Of a DNA stretch of 64,000 nucleotides, positions 23,276-35,104 are shown one piece after another. Position numbers and translations under genes: made by a program. The notes below the pieces were generated by a model. It ran no database searches and was not told where the DNA came from. It worked only from the letters and a program-made list of their open reading frames with translations. How positions within the stretch are numbered: position 1 is the first letter of the stretch; the number at the start of each line of letters is the position of its first letter. Origin of the DNA: Epiperipatus broadwayi (lineage: Eukaryota > Onychophora > Udeonychophora > Euonychophora > Peripatidae). The stretch covers positions 1-64,000 of the forward strand of contig JAQFVV010013088.1 in assembly GCA_028023455.1 (NCBI GenBank), given 5' to 3'.

Positions 23276-26200
23276 AAAGTTATTATAATCGTATTACCTA
23301 AATTATAACTTGTAAACTCTTTTTAAATTAATGTTTTCTGTATATTTAATCTCTTTTAACTCGCTCATCGGTGAGTACGTTAAAACTAATAATTATTTAT
23401 TTTCTTTATATCGATTCTCTATAACATAAATTAATACCACTATAAAGCATTTCATCCAACTCACGCTTCTTACTTTCTTTTATAAATTAGTGCGGTTATA
23501 ATTTATTTTAACTGATATTTTTATATTTTTCATTAGGCTTTTATTTTTAAATGCAAATCAAACCCTGTTTTAGGAACTTAGAAGGGGGGGGGATTAATGA
23601 CTTCTTATTTATTTATTTCTAAATAGTTCGTAAGTCTGAGTTTTTCTTGTAAAATGAATATATGTTTTTTTCATTTAAAATATTATACCGTAAAATTATA
23701 CAAAATGTATAAATATTTTTCAATCTGGGATGGATATTGGTATACGTCGGTTTTATTAATTTCTTTCTGATCATCATCGCCAAAAGAGCTGGTGAACAAA
23801 TCTATTTTATTGTTTGTACTTTTAAGTGCATGAATTTTAGTTTTTTTTATTATATTTCAAGAAAATAGTATTGATTCAAGAAGGGAGAGCAATGCACTCT
23901 TCATTAATTATAGCGTTAACTTTTAATAAATGATTTTTATCTCACACGGGTCATTATTTTAACATGTCATTACGTATTTGTTAAACTATTTAAGGCTTTA
24001 TATTTATTCTTTAAATCCAAGAATTTTATAATATAATAGCGTTGTTAGCATAGGCCACTCTTCATGTTATTAAGCTTTATCTAGAGACGTGCGTCGGAAT
24101 GCCCGAGTCATCTCTCATCTTCGTTTTAGGTCGTAAACAGGGCAATGAATGTCCCTAGACCATATATATACTCGCGTAATGAGAGCAATGCATGGGATAA
24201 TTCCGGCAAAGTTCGGCCCATTGTATCTCCTTCCGAGGACCTTTTGTCAACCGATTCCACAAAATGTGGGGTGGCAAGTCGGCTAGACTGTTTTCTTTCA
24301 TAATATGATAAAGCATCAAGAAAATATTGGATCCGCACATATTCGGCTATTATGCTAACACCGAAATTTCCTATAGTTCATTTTTCTTTTAGCCTGTTTG
24401 ACAAAATAAATCGTAATGATATGTAATAATGAAACGTTTTCTCTTTGTAATATTTTTAGTTGGAGTTTAAATCCAACCCCTCATGAAGTTGCCCTCCCCT
24501 TTATTGAATAAGCCATTCCCCGTATTGACAAAGTTTCGCAATATTTTCTAGTTAAATGTCGAAAATGTTTAATAAATAAATGTTTTAAATATATAATGAT
24601 CAGAATGTATTCTTATTTTAGTGTTATCGATAAATGTTGTTAATTAAATAAAGTTATGTATCAAATGCCAAGGGCATCCCATTAAAGTCGTCCAAACAGC
24701 AAAACTTTATTATTGTCAAATCTTTATACGTGTTGTAATGTACAAACGTCTACCAATCACCCAGATAAATTTATTTTTTGTAACTTTAAATAAAATCCTA
24801 TTTGAAATATACGTCAGTATTGTAGTATTGTAACCGCCGCACTAAATTGATATCTATTGAAATAAAATAATTGTAAAAAGATCATCAAATATTTGTAACC
24901 AAAATTAAAGTTTTAAATGCGTGAAGTTGAATATATATAAAATCTTGAATTTTTGTCAAAATAAATATTTATATATTTTAAACTTAATTCAGTCGTTCGA
25001 ATCTCCTTAATATTTATATTTATGTATTTTAAACTTAATATCTTGGGTTCACTCGATCTCTCATCATCATCATCAGCTGAGTCTCATGCACAACGATGTA
25101 GCACCGGGCCCAGAAATAATTAATTTATGTGGTATCACCGTAGAGTGTTGTTCGTAGTGTTATAGATTTGGGGAATGGGCAAATAGGTTAGAATTCATGA
25201 TTGCTCCTGACCTGTGTATCTCGGGCATGATTGGATTCGGGGTACTTTTGCTTAGATTCTAAATCTTGTTGAATGGACATACATTTTCGACTGGTACAAT
25301 ATAAAGTAAGAACAGTCATACAATTATATATTGTACTGGTATAAAATGCATGTAATTTTATTTATCATTATTCCTCAATTATATTAATCACAAACAAAAT
25401 ATTCCTTGACTTAAATAATAAGAACAAACATTTAAATAATGTTAACAATTAATTAGAATGTATGAGTGAATGATATGTAATGGATTGAATAAAATGAAGG
25501 CAAAAATCTCTGCACCATAAAGTATGGGAAGAGAAAGATAATTTACGTTCTTGCATATCCCAGAATATACATATATTAAAACAGGGCTGAGTTCAATCCC
25601 TGTTTCAAAAGTAAACTTTCCTATATATGCATCAATATAGCCCAATTAATTTAATTTTTTTTATATTTATATTTATAACTAGATAGGAATTAAAAAAGGT
25701 TAAAATAAACAGAAGAGGTGGGGGTATGTCTGCTCTTTATTTTATGGAAACACGTGTATATATATTTTTGGTGGATAGAATAATATGAAAGAAAAAAAAG
25801 TATAAATGCATATATAGAAATATGTTTTATTTTTTCAAGATGGAAGCTCGTGAATTTCATTTTGCAGAAGTTAAATGAAAAAAAGATACCAAAAAGCACT
25901 TGATCAATATCTGAAGATTTTAATTACAGAGATTTAAGTTTTGGATTCAAAATTTTTTTTATCAAAACAAAAGGAGAACAAAATTAAATTTTGAGGTGCT
26001 AAAAGCTTTTTGTTCTAAAAGAATCCGGATTTTGAGTGGCAGAACTTTCTGATAAAAAGAAAAAAAAAGATTATAATTATTCGATTGCGAATTTTAATAG
26101 AGAGCTGCTTGAGAATTGTGTAGAAATGTCAGGTAGAATTATTCTATTGCTGTTCAAGTTGGCTGTTTGGCAATCCAGTTGATGTGTTAAAAATTAAAAA

Positions 26201-27247
26201 AATTTTTATTATTCGCATCGTCCATAAAAATGAAAAGATCTTCGTTAATTATGAGCAGGTTGGGGTAGAGTCGTAAGCATGTTAGGCTTTACAGTTCTGC
26301 CCCCGAAGATATTGAGGTTGCTGCCAGATAAGAAAATATTATAAATGGAAACCAGTCACTCCAACACCAAGATCAAGCTCCAACAATAGTAGCAGGTCAA
26401 AAATCAATAAAGCAGATCGGACTGCCGAAATCGCCTACTCCTATAGCTATTACGTCTAATGCAATACACATTGGAAAGAAGTACTTCACCTTTAGTTTTT
26501 CATGAGAAAGAAAGAAATTCAGGTAATGTGCACATTTACCACCTACATTTGTCTAATAGTTCAAGTGTTAGTGTGTTTTAATTACACACAATAAACTGTC
26601 TGCATAAACATTATTTATTAACTCTTCTGAACTTAAAGTGATTTTTTTTATTGTGTATCCAGATAAATCTGATATTGTTTTCCCTTTTATTTGTATTTTC
26701 TATTGAATTTTATATATTTCTATGCAGTATAAGTATGCATGCGTTTCTCATCATTGTGAGCACAAAACAATCGGGTCATGTAAATAATATAGAAATAAAA
26801 GTTATAAGATTAAAGTAAAATGAAACTTACATATATTTGTGGTATTTCTTGTTTTTGAGTTTGTTAGATTACTAGAATTAAAAATTAATGCAATAATTAT
26901 TTGATTGAAGAAAGTGTGTCTCGTGTAATATAACTCCCCCTCCCCGTATATTTCCCACGATTAATCAATCACCCGCCCTGAGTGAGCTAGTCAAGGGCAT
27001 TTCCATTTTGGTATTCCAGATCTCCCAGCATAATTCTTATAGTAATGTAAGATTGGCACTTGAGGTAATAAATTGACACTCATAAATATGCTGGGCGAGA
27101 AATAGGAGTATAGTTTTCGAAATACTTTAAGAATAAATATTTTTTTTAACAATTACGCATATATGTGTAGCGTTATATACTTTCATGCAATCTTACAAAT
27201 GGTTATATATATGCATGGTATATATATGGAAAATGGCAAATCCTGTT

Positions 27248-27285
<38 letters not shown>

Positions 27286-28069
27286 ATAAGTGTGAGGTTC
27301 CTCTGATAGTTCTACATTTTAGCCACATGACATATTGCCCTTGAAGTGTTGTCTTTATATGTGAACAATACAATGAAAGAAAGTGTAAAATTAAAAAAGC
27401 ACAGTCAACACCTCAGATACAATTAATGGCACATATGACCAATTATACAATCATTAAAATTTAAATATTTAAGGTATCACAGTGCTGGTTAAATTTTTGA
27501 AAGATTACAGCACAAAGTCACTAGTTCAAAGCTTGCCAGATTCCAGTTTTGGAAATTAAATTTTTTTTTTGTAGCAAATTTGAACTATGTTATCATTAAC
27601 TGCCCTCCCTCTCCATGCACATATATGCACCAATTAATTTGAATATACTTAATGTTATATTTTCACATTTTGTTTAAATAAAACTTTTGATCAGGCAGAG
27701 CTACCTAACTAAAATATATGTATAGGGTGATCACATTAAACCATCTTAATAAATATGCATATTTTTTGTATTATTCAACAGCTTCTCTTGACTGAACATT
27801 CATATATTTGGATATTACCATAATTGTACTATTATTTATAAATATTAAATAATATTATTTTAAATATAAAATTAATTTAATTTAAAGATTAAATATATCA
27901 TATAATCATAAATCTACGAGTGCAGTACTCTTCACTTCCTTTTCACTCTTGCATCCTCTTTAACACTCAATTCTCATGATTAATAAAAATTACACATTTA
28001 TTATATGCCATTATTATATACCACTAAAAAATTAATTAGACAATATTTAATAAAGTAGCCAATTTTAAA
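23276..28069. other. Mostly unique AT-rich DNA; no firm gene
   Basis: This is the least repetitive part of the window. Two GC-richer islands stand out: 24060-24345 and about 26240-26505, the latter with an open plus-strand frame of about 55 codons ending in TGA near 26504. Neither matches a family I know. A (TA)n tract lies at 27250-27282. Confidence 0.4.
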
Positions 28070-28495
28070 GCCCCTCACTAAACTAGTCTGGGGATATTGA
28101 ATGAGTAAACATGAGAAATATTTTATGCACAGGCTTTCTCACATCCATGTGATGTTTTAATGGTTATATATATATTATTAATAATATCACATGATCACTA
28201 TTTTTTATATTTGCTCATAACTGTTATTAAAACAGGCAAAACTTTTCATACTGTAGTGCTACTCAGTGCAAGCCTGGGTAATCAATGGATGCCAGAAGGC
28301 TTGTGCATAAAATCCCTATCATGCCAGAAGTCTTATGCATATCTAGTGCCTGATGAAGGCCCCAAGCCAGAAACTAGTCAGGGGATATTGGATGAGTAGG
28401 CACTAGATAGGGATTTTATGCACAAGCCTTTTGGCATTCATTGATTACTCTGGCTTGCACTGAGTGGCACTACTGTATGGAGAGTTTTGCATGTT
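28070..28495. repeat. Family A copies, fragment plus foldback
   Basis: A short fragment at 28070-28150 (ACTAGTCTGGGGATATTG) is followed by a foldback copy from about 28180 to 28492. The right arm has CTGATGA, G-C/C-C-C-C-A-A/G-C-C-A and GAAAC near 28350, then CTAGT...ACTAG. The ends are AAAACAGGCAAAACT and AGAGTTTTGCATGTT. Confidence 0.7.
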
Positions 28496-30302
28496 CATGT
28501 TTCATAAAAGGAATTTTAAAAAAAAATGTTAATTTATATTATTTTAAAAATGAAACTATTAATGATATGTTTGAAACAAAGACCTACTATCAAAAACATT
28601 TAAAATGAAAATATTTTACAAGATTACCTTAAGATTAAAATTTAATGCAAGTTTAAATATGTTACACAAATACTATGTCCAGTATCATATACTGAGCATA
28701 ATAAATGTAAAGTTCACAGAATATTGGCAACAAATTCTCTGCATCTAATAATACTAAGAAGGTAATCAAGAACTCACAACCTCAAGACACATATCACTAA
28801 ATTAACTGCTGACAAATTTATGTGCATGCATGGGATACTGAAATCTTTTTTAAATTATTAACTTATGACCTCCCGTTTACTTCTATAAACAATTGATGAA
28901 AACATTAAAGAAATGCAAATAACCTATATGATATATGTACACTATCACTTTGAGAATTTCATAGTTAAAATGTAAGTTTTTGATATTTATGAATAATTAG
29001 TACATCTATATTAATATCTAAGCATTTAAGTGCTTCAAAAATAAAGATTGTAGATGAGTATAAATTCTTTAAGATTTGAAATAAGAAAACTTTTAAATCT
29101 TTGGGTAATATAAAGAGCCAAAAACCACTTGAATGAGTCTGATTTTGATTGAAAAGTATACCATAAGGGTGATTGCGTTTTACTAATGGTTTTCACTAAT
29201 TGTCTATGTAAAAAAAGTTGAATTCATAAAGTTATTACTATATATTCTTTGCTAGTAACAGAGTTCTCTTTTTGTTCAGAATGTTTCTGTTTCTGTATTA
29301 TTTGACCAACTTTTGTATTTTGTAAAACAAGTTTTAAGTTTGTTTGCAATTTTAAAATTCTAAAATACACGCACACACACACACACATTGAAAAACAACC
29401 AAACAAATACAAGTTAGAAGTTAACCTGAGAATATTTGGACGCTGGGTAAAGATTTATTAAGTTTACCATCTGACATCTCTTAATTGCTAAAACTTATAC
29501 AAGATGACAAAAACGTAGTGAGATTGGGAAAATATTATTCATCCTTTTAGAAGTATTGATTAATATATATAATTAATTTAAGTACTATATATTATTAGAC
29601 CTGAAAAGAATGGCTGAGCTAGTTAAAAAAAATCATTGTAAAGAGTTCTTAAAAAAGAAGAGGGTGAGGGAGACCATGATTCATTGTTTCTGTCACCACT
29701 GGTTAAGAAATAGCACACAATGAATGTTATTTTTCAATTCTCAAATAGTAAAAAAGAGCAAGATTTTCCAATTCTTCACTCTTAAGTTGATCACATTTAA
29801 TCCTACTTGAAGTTCTTTAATTCTGCTGTATATGCGGACTTAAGACTTAACTAGCTCGGTGTAGTTTCAAAGATCATTAATCGAAAAATAATAAAAACAA
29901 TTTATATATGTGTTTAATGACACATTAGTTTTAAATAGCATTAGATTTTTGAAAACTGTTTTTATTGTGCAATAATTAAATTTAGTAAAGATATCTCTGT
30001 ACATACTAATATTGTTGATCCGTTCATATATTAAGCTATGTGTATATGATATTTACATTTACTACGTGATATTTCTTCCAAGTCATTACGATTTTGTTAA
30101 ACATATATTAGATAATAAAATAGAAACATATACAATGTAAGACTAATCAAGTGATCACACAAAAAAATATACTTGATTCTTAATTGTCAAACTATGCACT
30201 TAATTATTCAAAAAAAATTATAACAATATAAGAATACACTTCTTGATCGGTGAGCTTAGGCATCATGCTTGGTAGAAAATAAAAAGAACGACTCCTTACT
30301 TT
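28496..30302. other. Intron-like AT-rich DNA
   Basis: No gene is recognised. A (CA)n tract lies near 29370-29388. Confidence 0.4.
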
Positions 30303-30410
30303 TTTTTTCTTATGTCATAGCATCGGCCAGGACGCGAACTCACTACCGTCTGCAACCAACTACTTCTTTGCAAGGCGGCTGCGATGATCTCTCAGCTAAC
30401 AACGCTTGAC
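30303..30410 (-). mobile_element. tRNA-derived SINE, family S1, minus copy
   Basis: On the minus strand it reads GCGTTGTTAGCTGAGAG..., then GGTTGCAGACGG, GAGTTCGCGTCC (B box) and CGATGCTATGACATAAG, ending in an A-rich tail that appears as T-run on the plus strand near 30300. It matches the copies at 33875, 32820, 31360 and 37895. Confidence 0.7.
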
Positions 30411-30509
30411 AATAACTCCTTACTTTGACCAGATTCTTCAAAAGTTTTCAACAATTGTTTACTTTTTCAGCTTCGTTATTTCTCATTGATATTCTAATAA
30501 AGCAATAGT

Positions 30510-31110
30510 AATTACAGGGGATTCGAACTCAGACCTTCAAGTTTCCTTCAGTCATCCAATCCATCTTATACCACTGAGACACATGACCACAATATACATG
30601 TGAAAAAGATAAATGATCTCCAATATGTGAGTTTCATGCTAAGCAAGTACTAATCAGTTGGTTAGATCATCATCTCCCTCACGCATATATAATCAGTGCC
30701 CTATTTATATTATGATAGCAAATCTTCAAACTTTAATGAACAGGCTTCAATATTCTCCATCCTCCAACTCTTCATCCACCCATATAATTGAAAATCTGAT
30801 GATGGCAAGTTGAAACCTCCTGTTTGCCTTTTTTTGTCATACCCATATTGATCATAAATCAGTCTGACTTCTCATATGTAGGACCTGAAGACCATTGGGA
30901 AACAAGGGCTTTACCATCATCAGATTTTCAATGATATGGATAGCTGAAGAGTTGGAGAGTGGAGAAGATTGAAGTCCGTCCATTAAAGTTTGAAGATTTG
31001 CTATCTTAATATAAACCAAGCACTGATTATACATATGTGTGGGAGATGATAAACCAACTGACGAGTGCTGGTTATGTTTTTGGAAATTATTAATCTTTTT
31101 CACAGTAATA
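30510..31110. repeat. Family B foldback with tRNA-like head and hammerhead-like core
   Basis: Read on the minus strand from about 30680, the left arm gives GTGAGGGAGATGAT, CTGATTA (30657-30651), a hairpin, GAAAC (30635-30631) and CTCAC, then CTCAGTGGTATAAGA (A-box-like) and GAGTTCGAATCCCC (30522-30509), a textbook tRNA B box. The right arm has CTGACGA at 31058-31064. The 5-bp GTGAG (30682-30678) can pair with CTCAC (30631-30627) to close a helix around the core. Confidence 0.7.
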
Positions 31111-31204
31111 TATCAAATACTTCTGTTATTATAAAAATAAATCAAAATATAACAATACAACTATTGTAGAAAACAGAGAAACTTAAAAATAATATAAACC
31201 AACG

Positions 31205-31605
31205 ATTGCCAAGCACTTTCAGCTTGTCTGAGTCATTATCAAGTCTGTATAAAAATCATTATTACTCTACTAAGCAATAAACTCAAACATTTCATTATAT
31301 TAACCAGGAACAACTAATTGGAAAACTGGTTAACTTTGCTGTAATGAATTCTTTTTTTTTTCATGTGTCATAGCATCGGCCGAGAAGCAAACCCGCTAAC
31401 CCAGGACAACTGCTTGTAAGGCAACTGTGCTGACCACTCGACCACCAACACTTGACTGTAATAAATTCTTTGGGCACTATTAATGCTAACTTGACCAGTT
31501 TTTTGATTAGTTGTTCCTGGCTGATATAGTGAAGTAGAGTAATAACAATTAATACAAACCTGATAAACACTCAGATGACTTGAAAGCACTTGACAATAGT
31601 GTTTT
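31205..31605. repeat. Foldback element with nested SINE S1
   Basis: The left arm, 31205-31345 (GCCAAGCACTTTCAG ... ACCAGGAACAACTAATTGG), is inverted at 31480-31600 (...GATTAGTTGTTCCTGGCTG ... AAAGCACTTGACAAT). The centre is split by an S1 SINE on the minus strand. Confidence 0.65.
31354..31456 (-). mobile_element. tRNA-derived SINE, family S1, nested copy
   Basis: On the minus strand it reads GTGTTGGTGGTCGAGTGG..., GGGTTAGCGGGTTTGCTTC and GGCCGATGCTATGACACATG, then an A tail. It is flanked by near-identical GTAAT(G/A)AATTCTTT on both sides (about 31340-31353 and 31457-31470), a target-site duplication from LINE-type insertion. Confidence 0.7.
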
Positions 31606-31664
31606 ATTTTATTTTATATTATTTTTAAATTTCTCTGTTTTATACAATGGTCAAATTGTTACAT

Positions 31665-31790
31665 TGTGATTATCTTTTTCACATGAATGTGACCATATGT
31701 ATCGGTTGTAGAAGATGGAAAGGATGTTTGAAGGCAGCTCAAAAGTCTGGGTTCAAATCCCTTCTAATTACATCTAGAGTAAGTATATAT
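31665..31790 (+). mobile_element. Family B tRNA-like SINE fragment
   Basis: GTGATTATCTTTTTCACATG, ATGTATCGGTTGTAGAAGATGG (A-box-like) and GGGTTCAAATCCC (B box near 31749) match the outer part of family B arms. The hammerhead-like part is missing. Confidence 0.6.
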
Positions 31791-31854
31791 GCTGTACTTA
31801 TATTTAAATAATAAAGCAATGGATAATTTCTCGAAATAAAATTTATGATCAAAG

Positions 31855-32075
31855 TAGCTTTTTCCTCACCACATTTATGCCACTTAGTATGCAATCAATA
31901 AATGACAGATATGGTAGTGCTTAATAAATCTCTGCCCAGTGTTATTCTAGAGAGGATTTATTAAGCAATAACAATTGACATCTGTTGATTACTGAAGCTA
32001 ACACTAGATGGCATAAATGTGGTGAGAAAAAAAATTGTTGCTGAATGTAAACAGGCATCATGTGATGAAAAAAGC
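31855..32075. repeat. Family A-related foldback with CACTAGATGGC ends
   Basis: CTCACCACATTTATGCCACTTAG is inverted at about 32010-32035 (ACACTAGATGGCATAAATGTGGTGAG). The inner TTAATAAATCTCT is matched by AGAGGATTTATTAA. It is a diverged cousin of family A. Confidence 0.6.
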
Positions 32076-32819
32076 AGTCAGAGTTCCTTTTAATTTCATG
32101 TTGCTTCTTTTTGTTTTTATTTTATAAAATAATTAAATTTTACATTTGATTTTATATGGAGTATAGATTTCTGAACTTACCAACAAAACCGTGTAATGAA
32201 TTCATAATTATTTAGCATCTCTTTTGCAAACTCCTCTTAACATTAGAGGGTTATGCTTCTGCACTTGACTATCATGTGACATCCTGAAAAACTAATCATT
32301 TCAATTATTTTTTTATTTATTCAAGGTAACAAATAGTTATATAAGTATATTGTACTGGTGTTACCACATATAAGCAGTATTCTTTTATAAGAATATTAAG
32401 TTTCCAGCTGCAGTCCTTTAGAGTGATAATTAAGAAGTGGGTGTAAATTACAGGTTCAGCACCTATTTTGCAATCAGTACATTGTTGTTCATGTGATTAA
32501 TTCAAAATTCTAGCTATTATTAGCTCTTCATTTATTAATAATTATGAGATGGCTAACTATATTATCTATGAGTTGGATATCTAGGGAAAAAATCATAAAC
32601 CTCCAAAATTCACCTGACCTGGATTTGAATGTAGGTGGTGGCATCAAAAAAAAATTATGCAGGTGGCAAATAAATTTTCATATAGAAAGAAAAAAGAAAA
32701 CTATATACTAGTCATCAATATAACATACATTTGAATACAGGAGAGTGAATGAGAAATTTGGTAAAAGAATATGTATAGTTTTGTTTTGAAAATATTATAA
32801 ACAAAGATTACAACTAGCC
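32076..32819. other. Intron-like AT-rich DNA
   Basis: No gene is recognised. A minus-strand stretch ending at about 32178 with GTAAGTTC looks like a donor after an 18-codon open frame, but support is too weak to call an exon. Confidence 0.35.
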
Positions 32820-32935
32820 AAGCATTGTTAACCGAAAGGTCAGCACAGTTGTCTTGCAAGCAAGCAGTTGGTTGCAGACGGTTGTTGCGGGTTCGCCTCC
32901 TGGCCGATGCTACGACATATGGGGAAAAAAATTTA
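32820..32935 (+). mobile_element. tRNA-derived SINE, family S1
   Basis: GCATTGTTAACCGAAAGGTCAG, then GGTTGCAGACGG, GCGGGTTCGCCTCCTGG (B box) and CCGATGCTACGACATATGG with an A-rich tail. Confidence 0.75.
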
Positions 32936-33149
32936 CGATTATGAACTAAAATCAGCATTTTTAAAAGTTAAAAGCATGCTTTTATTTATTCATTCATTTA
33001 AAAATGTAATCTGTTTCAGTCATGCTCATTTGAAGTTAATGTTCTGTAATTTTAAAGGGAAAAAAAAAGATGGTTTGTTTATATATTATTTCTAATTATA
33101 GTGTTTGCAATTAATATTTTTTCGGAGGATTTATTTTTTTGTTCAAACA

Positions 33150-33480
33150 TTACTGATCCACTGCAGTATGAAGGTCTCTCTCCAACTTCAATCCAGTATC
33201 CCTAACATTTTGCAACAGATAGCAAACTTTCTTATTTAAACCTAGTATCTTACACATGGTCTCTTTCTAGGTCTTTTACTATGATTTGGGATTCAGTTTA
33301 AGACTTCAACTGTCCATCTACTATTATCTCTTCTGACAATGTGTCCATTCCAGCTGCATTTCTTTCTCTTAATTCTTTCAGTCATATCACAGATATATAT
33401 TTTTCAATTCTCTTTATATTAATTCTAAAATATATATCTCTATACTTCATTGAATTATATGAAGTCTCTCATAGAATGAT
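33150..33480 (-). pseudogene. RTE-type LINE 3' fragment, decayed
   Basis: ATCCACTGCAGTATGAAGGTCTCTC, then ACACATGGTCTCTTTCTAGG and TCAACTGTCCATCTACTATT, follow the 3' end of the RTE copy at 50045-50330 base by base with many changes. Only the last coding part (W-x-G-H-I-A-R region) and downstream are present. Confidence 0.7.
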
Positions 33481-33874
33481 CTATAGAGTGCTGGATGTCT
33501 AATAACCTAGGTAAACATTTTTCTATCAAACATGCATGTATTGATTTATTTTATATCAAAAAGAAACAGACTAGTTTAAAATTGTGTAATATTTAAAAAA
33601 AGAAAAAAAAAGGAAGAACTATTACTAGAGAAGTTATTTTTTGTTAGATAAAAGAACAATTACTTTATGCTGGACTTTTGCTAATTAGCTATTCTGCCAT
33701 ATAATTATATTATTTCAATGCTTATAGATTTGTTTGTTATTTTAGATATTTGAATTCATTATGCCATTTAACTTGATAATTTTTTCTTTTAATTAAACAT
33801 TATTACTGCTAAAAACAACAGTAGCTAATTAAATCTAGGTTATAAAACTTATGTGCTTAACTTTAGATTTAAGT

Positions 33875-33985
33875 CTTGCGTTGTTAGCCGAAAGGTATCG
33901 CAGCTGCCATGCAAGCAAGTAGTTGGTTGCAGACGGTTGTGGGTTCGCGTCCCGGCCGATGCTATGACACATGGAAAAAACAACA
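33875..33985 (+). mobile_element. tRNA-derived SINE, family S1, best-preserved copy
   Basis: GCGTTGTTAGCCGAAAGGTATC holds an A-box-like start. GTTGGTTGCAGACGG and the B box GTGGGTTCGCGTCCC follow, and the unit ends GGCCGATGCTATGACACATGG plus an A-rich tail. It is short (about 105 bp), with almost no body beyond the tRNA-related part. Confidence 0.75.
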
Positions 33986-34341
33986 ACTTTAATTTAAATA
34001 AAATAAGGGGAAAAATGAATAAAAGTTTATTTTTATTCTAAAGAGAAGAAAAGTGGAATAAACAAAGGAGGAGGGGGGGCTATATACTCATATATTCTTC
34101 TGTTACTGTGATAATCTCCAAAATTTTTTTTATAAATATTTTAAGTGCTGGGTGTCTAATAAAGCATTCCTTACAAATGCTTTTGTCCAGCAGCCGAGGG
34201 AAGTCTGACAGGGAAATATAATGTTGGAATAATACGTGTGTATTTTTTCAGTGTTCGATCAGAAATATAGACTTAAAAGCTAATTAGGTTTGTATTTGCT
34301 TCTTGCTTGGGATAACAGTAAGCATAATCAACTTGACTTCA

Positions 34342-34982
34342 AATACTAAACTGTTACAAATGTATAAAACTGTTACAGTATATTGTCATATCTGACCTTG
34401 CCTTTAAAAATAAACTATTCCAGATTCCTTGCCTGATTGGCTAGCACCTGCCACTATCCAATGGAGATAAATCTTTTATTGGGGTTTGTGTTCATAATCT
34501 GAGTATTTCCAGTAAGGTAGGGGATCTGCCATTAAATAGTCAGCTTTTTTGGAGGCAAGTCAGAGAGCAATTACTTCTGTCAATCTAAACGACTGAAAGT
34601 GCTCTCCAATAAACCTTCTGCCCTCAGCAAAGATCTCTAGGCATTAGCGTGATGTCCACACAGTGAGGCAAGTCCACATAAAGACTGGAAACTTCTACAT
34701 CTGCAACCAACTCAAGTGCAGTTGGAAGAGTCTGAATTAGAGGCGACTTTAGGCAAGATGTCTAGTACAGTCAGAAGAGTCTTACCTGAGCTCACGAGGC
34801 AGGCTACTTATATAGCTGGAAGTGAGTTCCATTACTTGGCATGACTACCTTAGCAATAACTTGTATAAACCATATTTTGTGTATATTTGTGTATCTAATA
34901 AATTATATATATTAATTGTTGAGTAGTTTGTCATTTGTTTGTTGGTTTGGAACTGAATCTGTAAACCAAGCTAAACACAACA
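34342..34982 (+). mobile_element. LTR (solo or truncated element), TGTT...AACA
   Basis: The block begins TGTTAC and ends AACACAACA. It holds TATATAGCTGGAAG (promoter-like, near 34810) and AATAAATTATATAT (polyadenylation signal, near 34899), the usual order of an LTR. It is followed by TCTGGTGCAGTCAGAC, which could hold a primer-binding site, and by a second diverged copy at 35064 (TCTGGCACAGTCAGAC). No internal coding region follows. The exact start is uncertain because TGTTAC occurs at both 34342 and 34370. Confidence 0.5.
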
Positions 34983-35104
34983 GATCTGGTGCAGTCAGAC
35001 ATTTGGAAAATGTTTCCCTCATGGCTGGAAAAATTATAGTATAAAATACACCAGTTTCATCAGATCTGGCACAGTCAGACATACGATGAATTTTTCACTC
35101 ATAG

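Noticed and set aside
24126-24340. Two overlapping minus-strand frames in a GC-richer island.
   Set aside because: Both are short, unrelated to known families and lack convincing splice sites.
26330-26505. Plus-strand frame of about 55 codons in a GC-richer patch.
   Set aside because: No start or clear acceptor in the right phase, and an in-frame stop lies directly upstream.
28160-28399. Plus-strand frame of 79 codons containing D-E-G-P-K-P-E-T-S.
   Set aside because: It is a translation of the family A repeat; other copies break the frame, so the signal is in the RNA/DNA, not a protein.
30786-30815. CTGATGATGGCAAGTTGAAACC near 30793 as a hammerhead core.
   Set aside because: CTGATGA and GAAAC are present but the bases between them do not form a stem.
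32178-32240. Possible 18-codon minus-strand exon ending at a GTAAGTTC donor.
   Set aside because: The acceptor is poor and the length too short to separate from chance.
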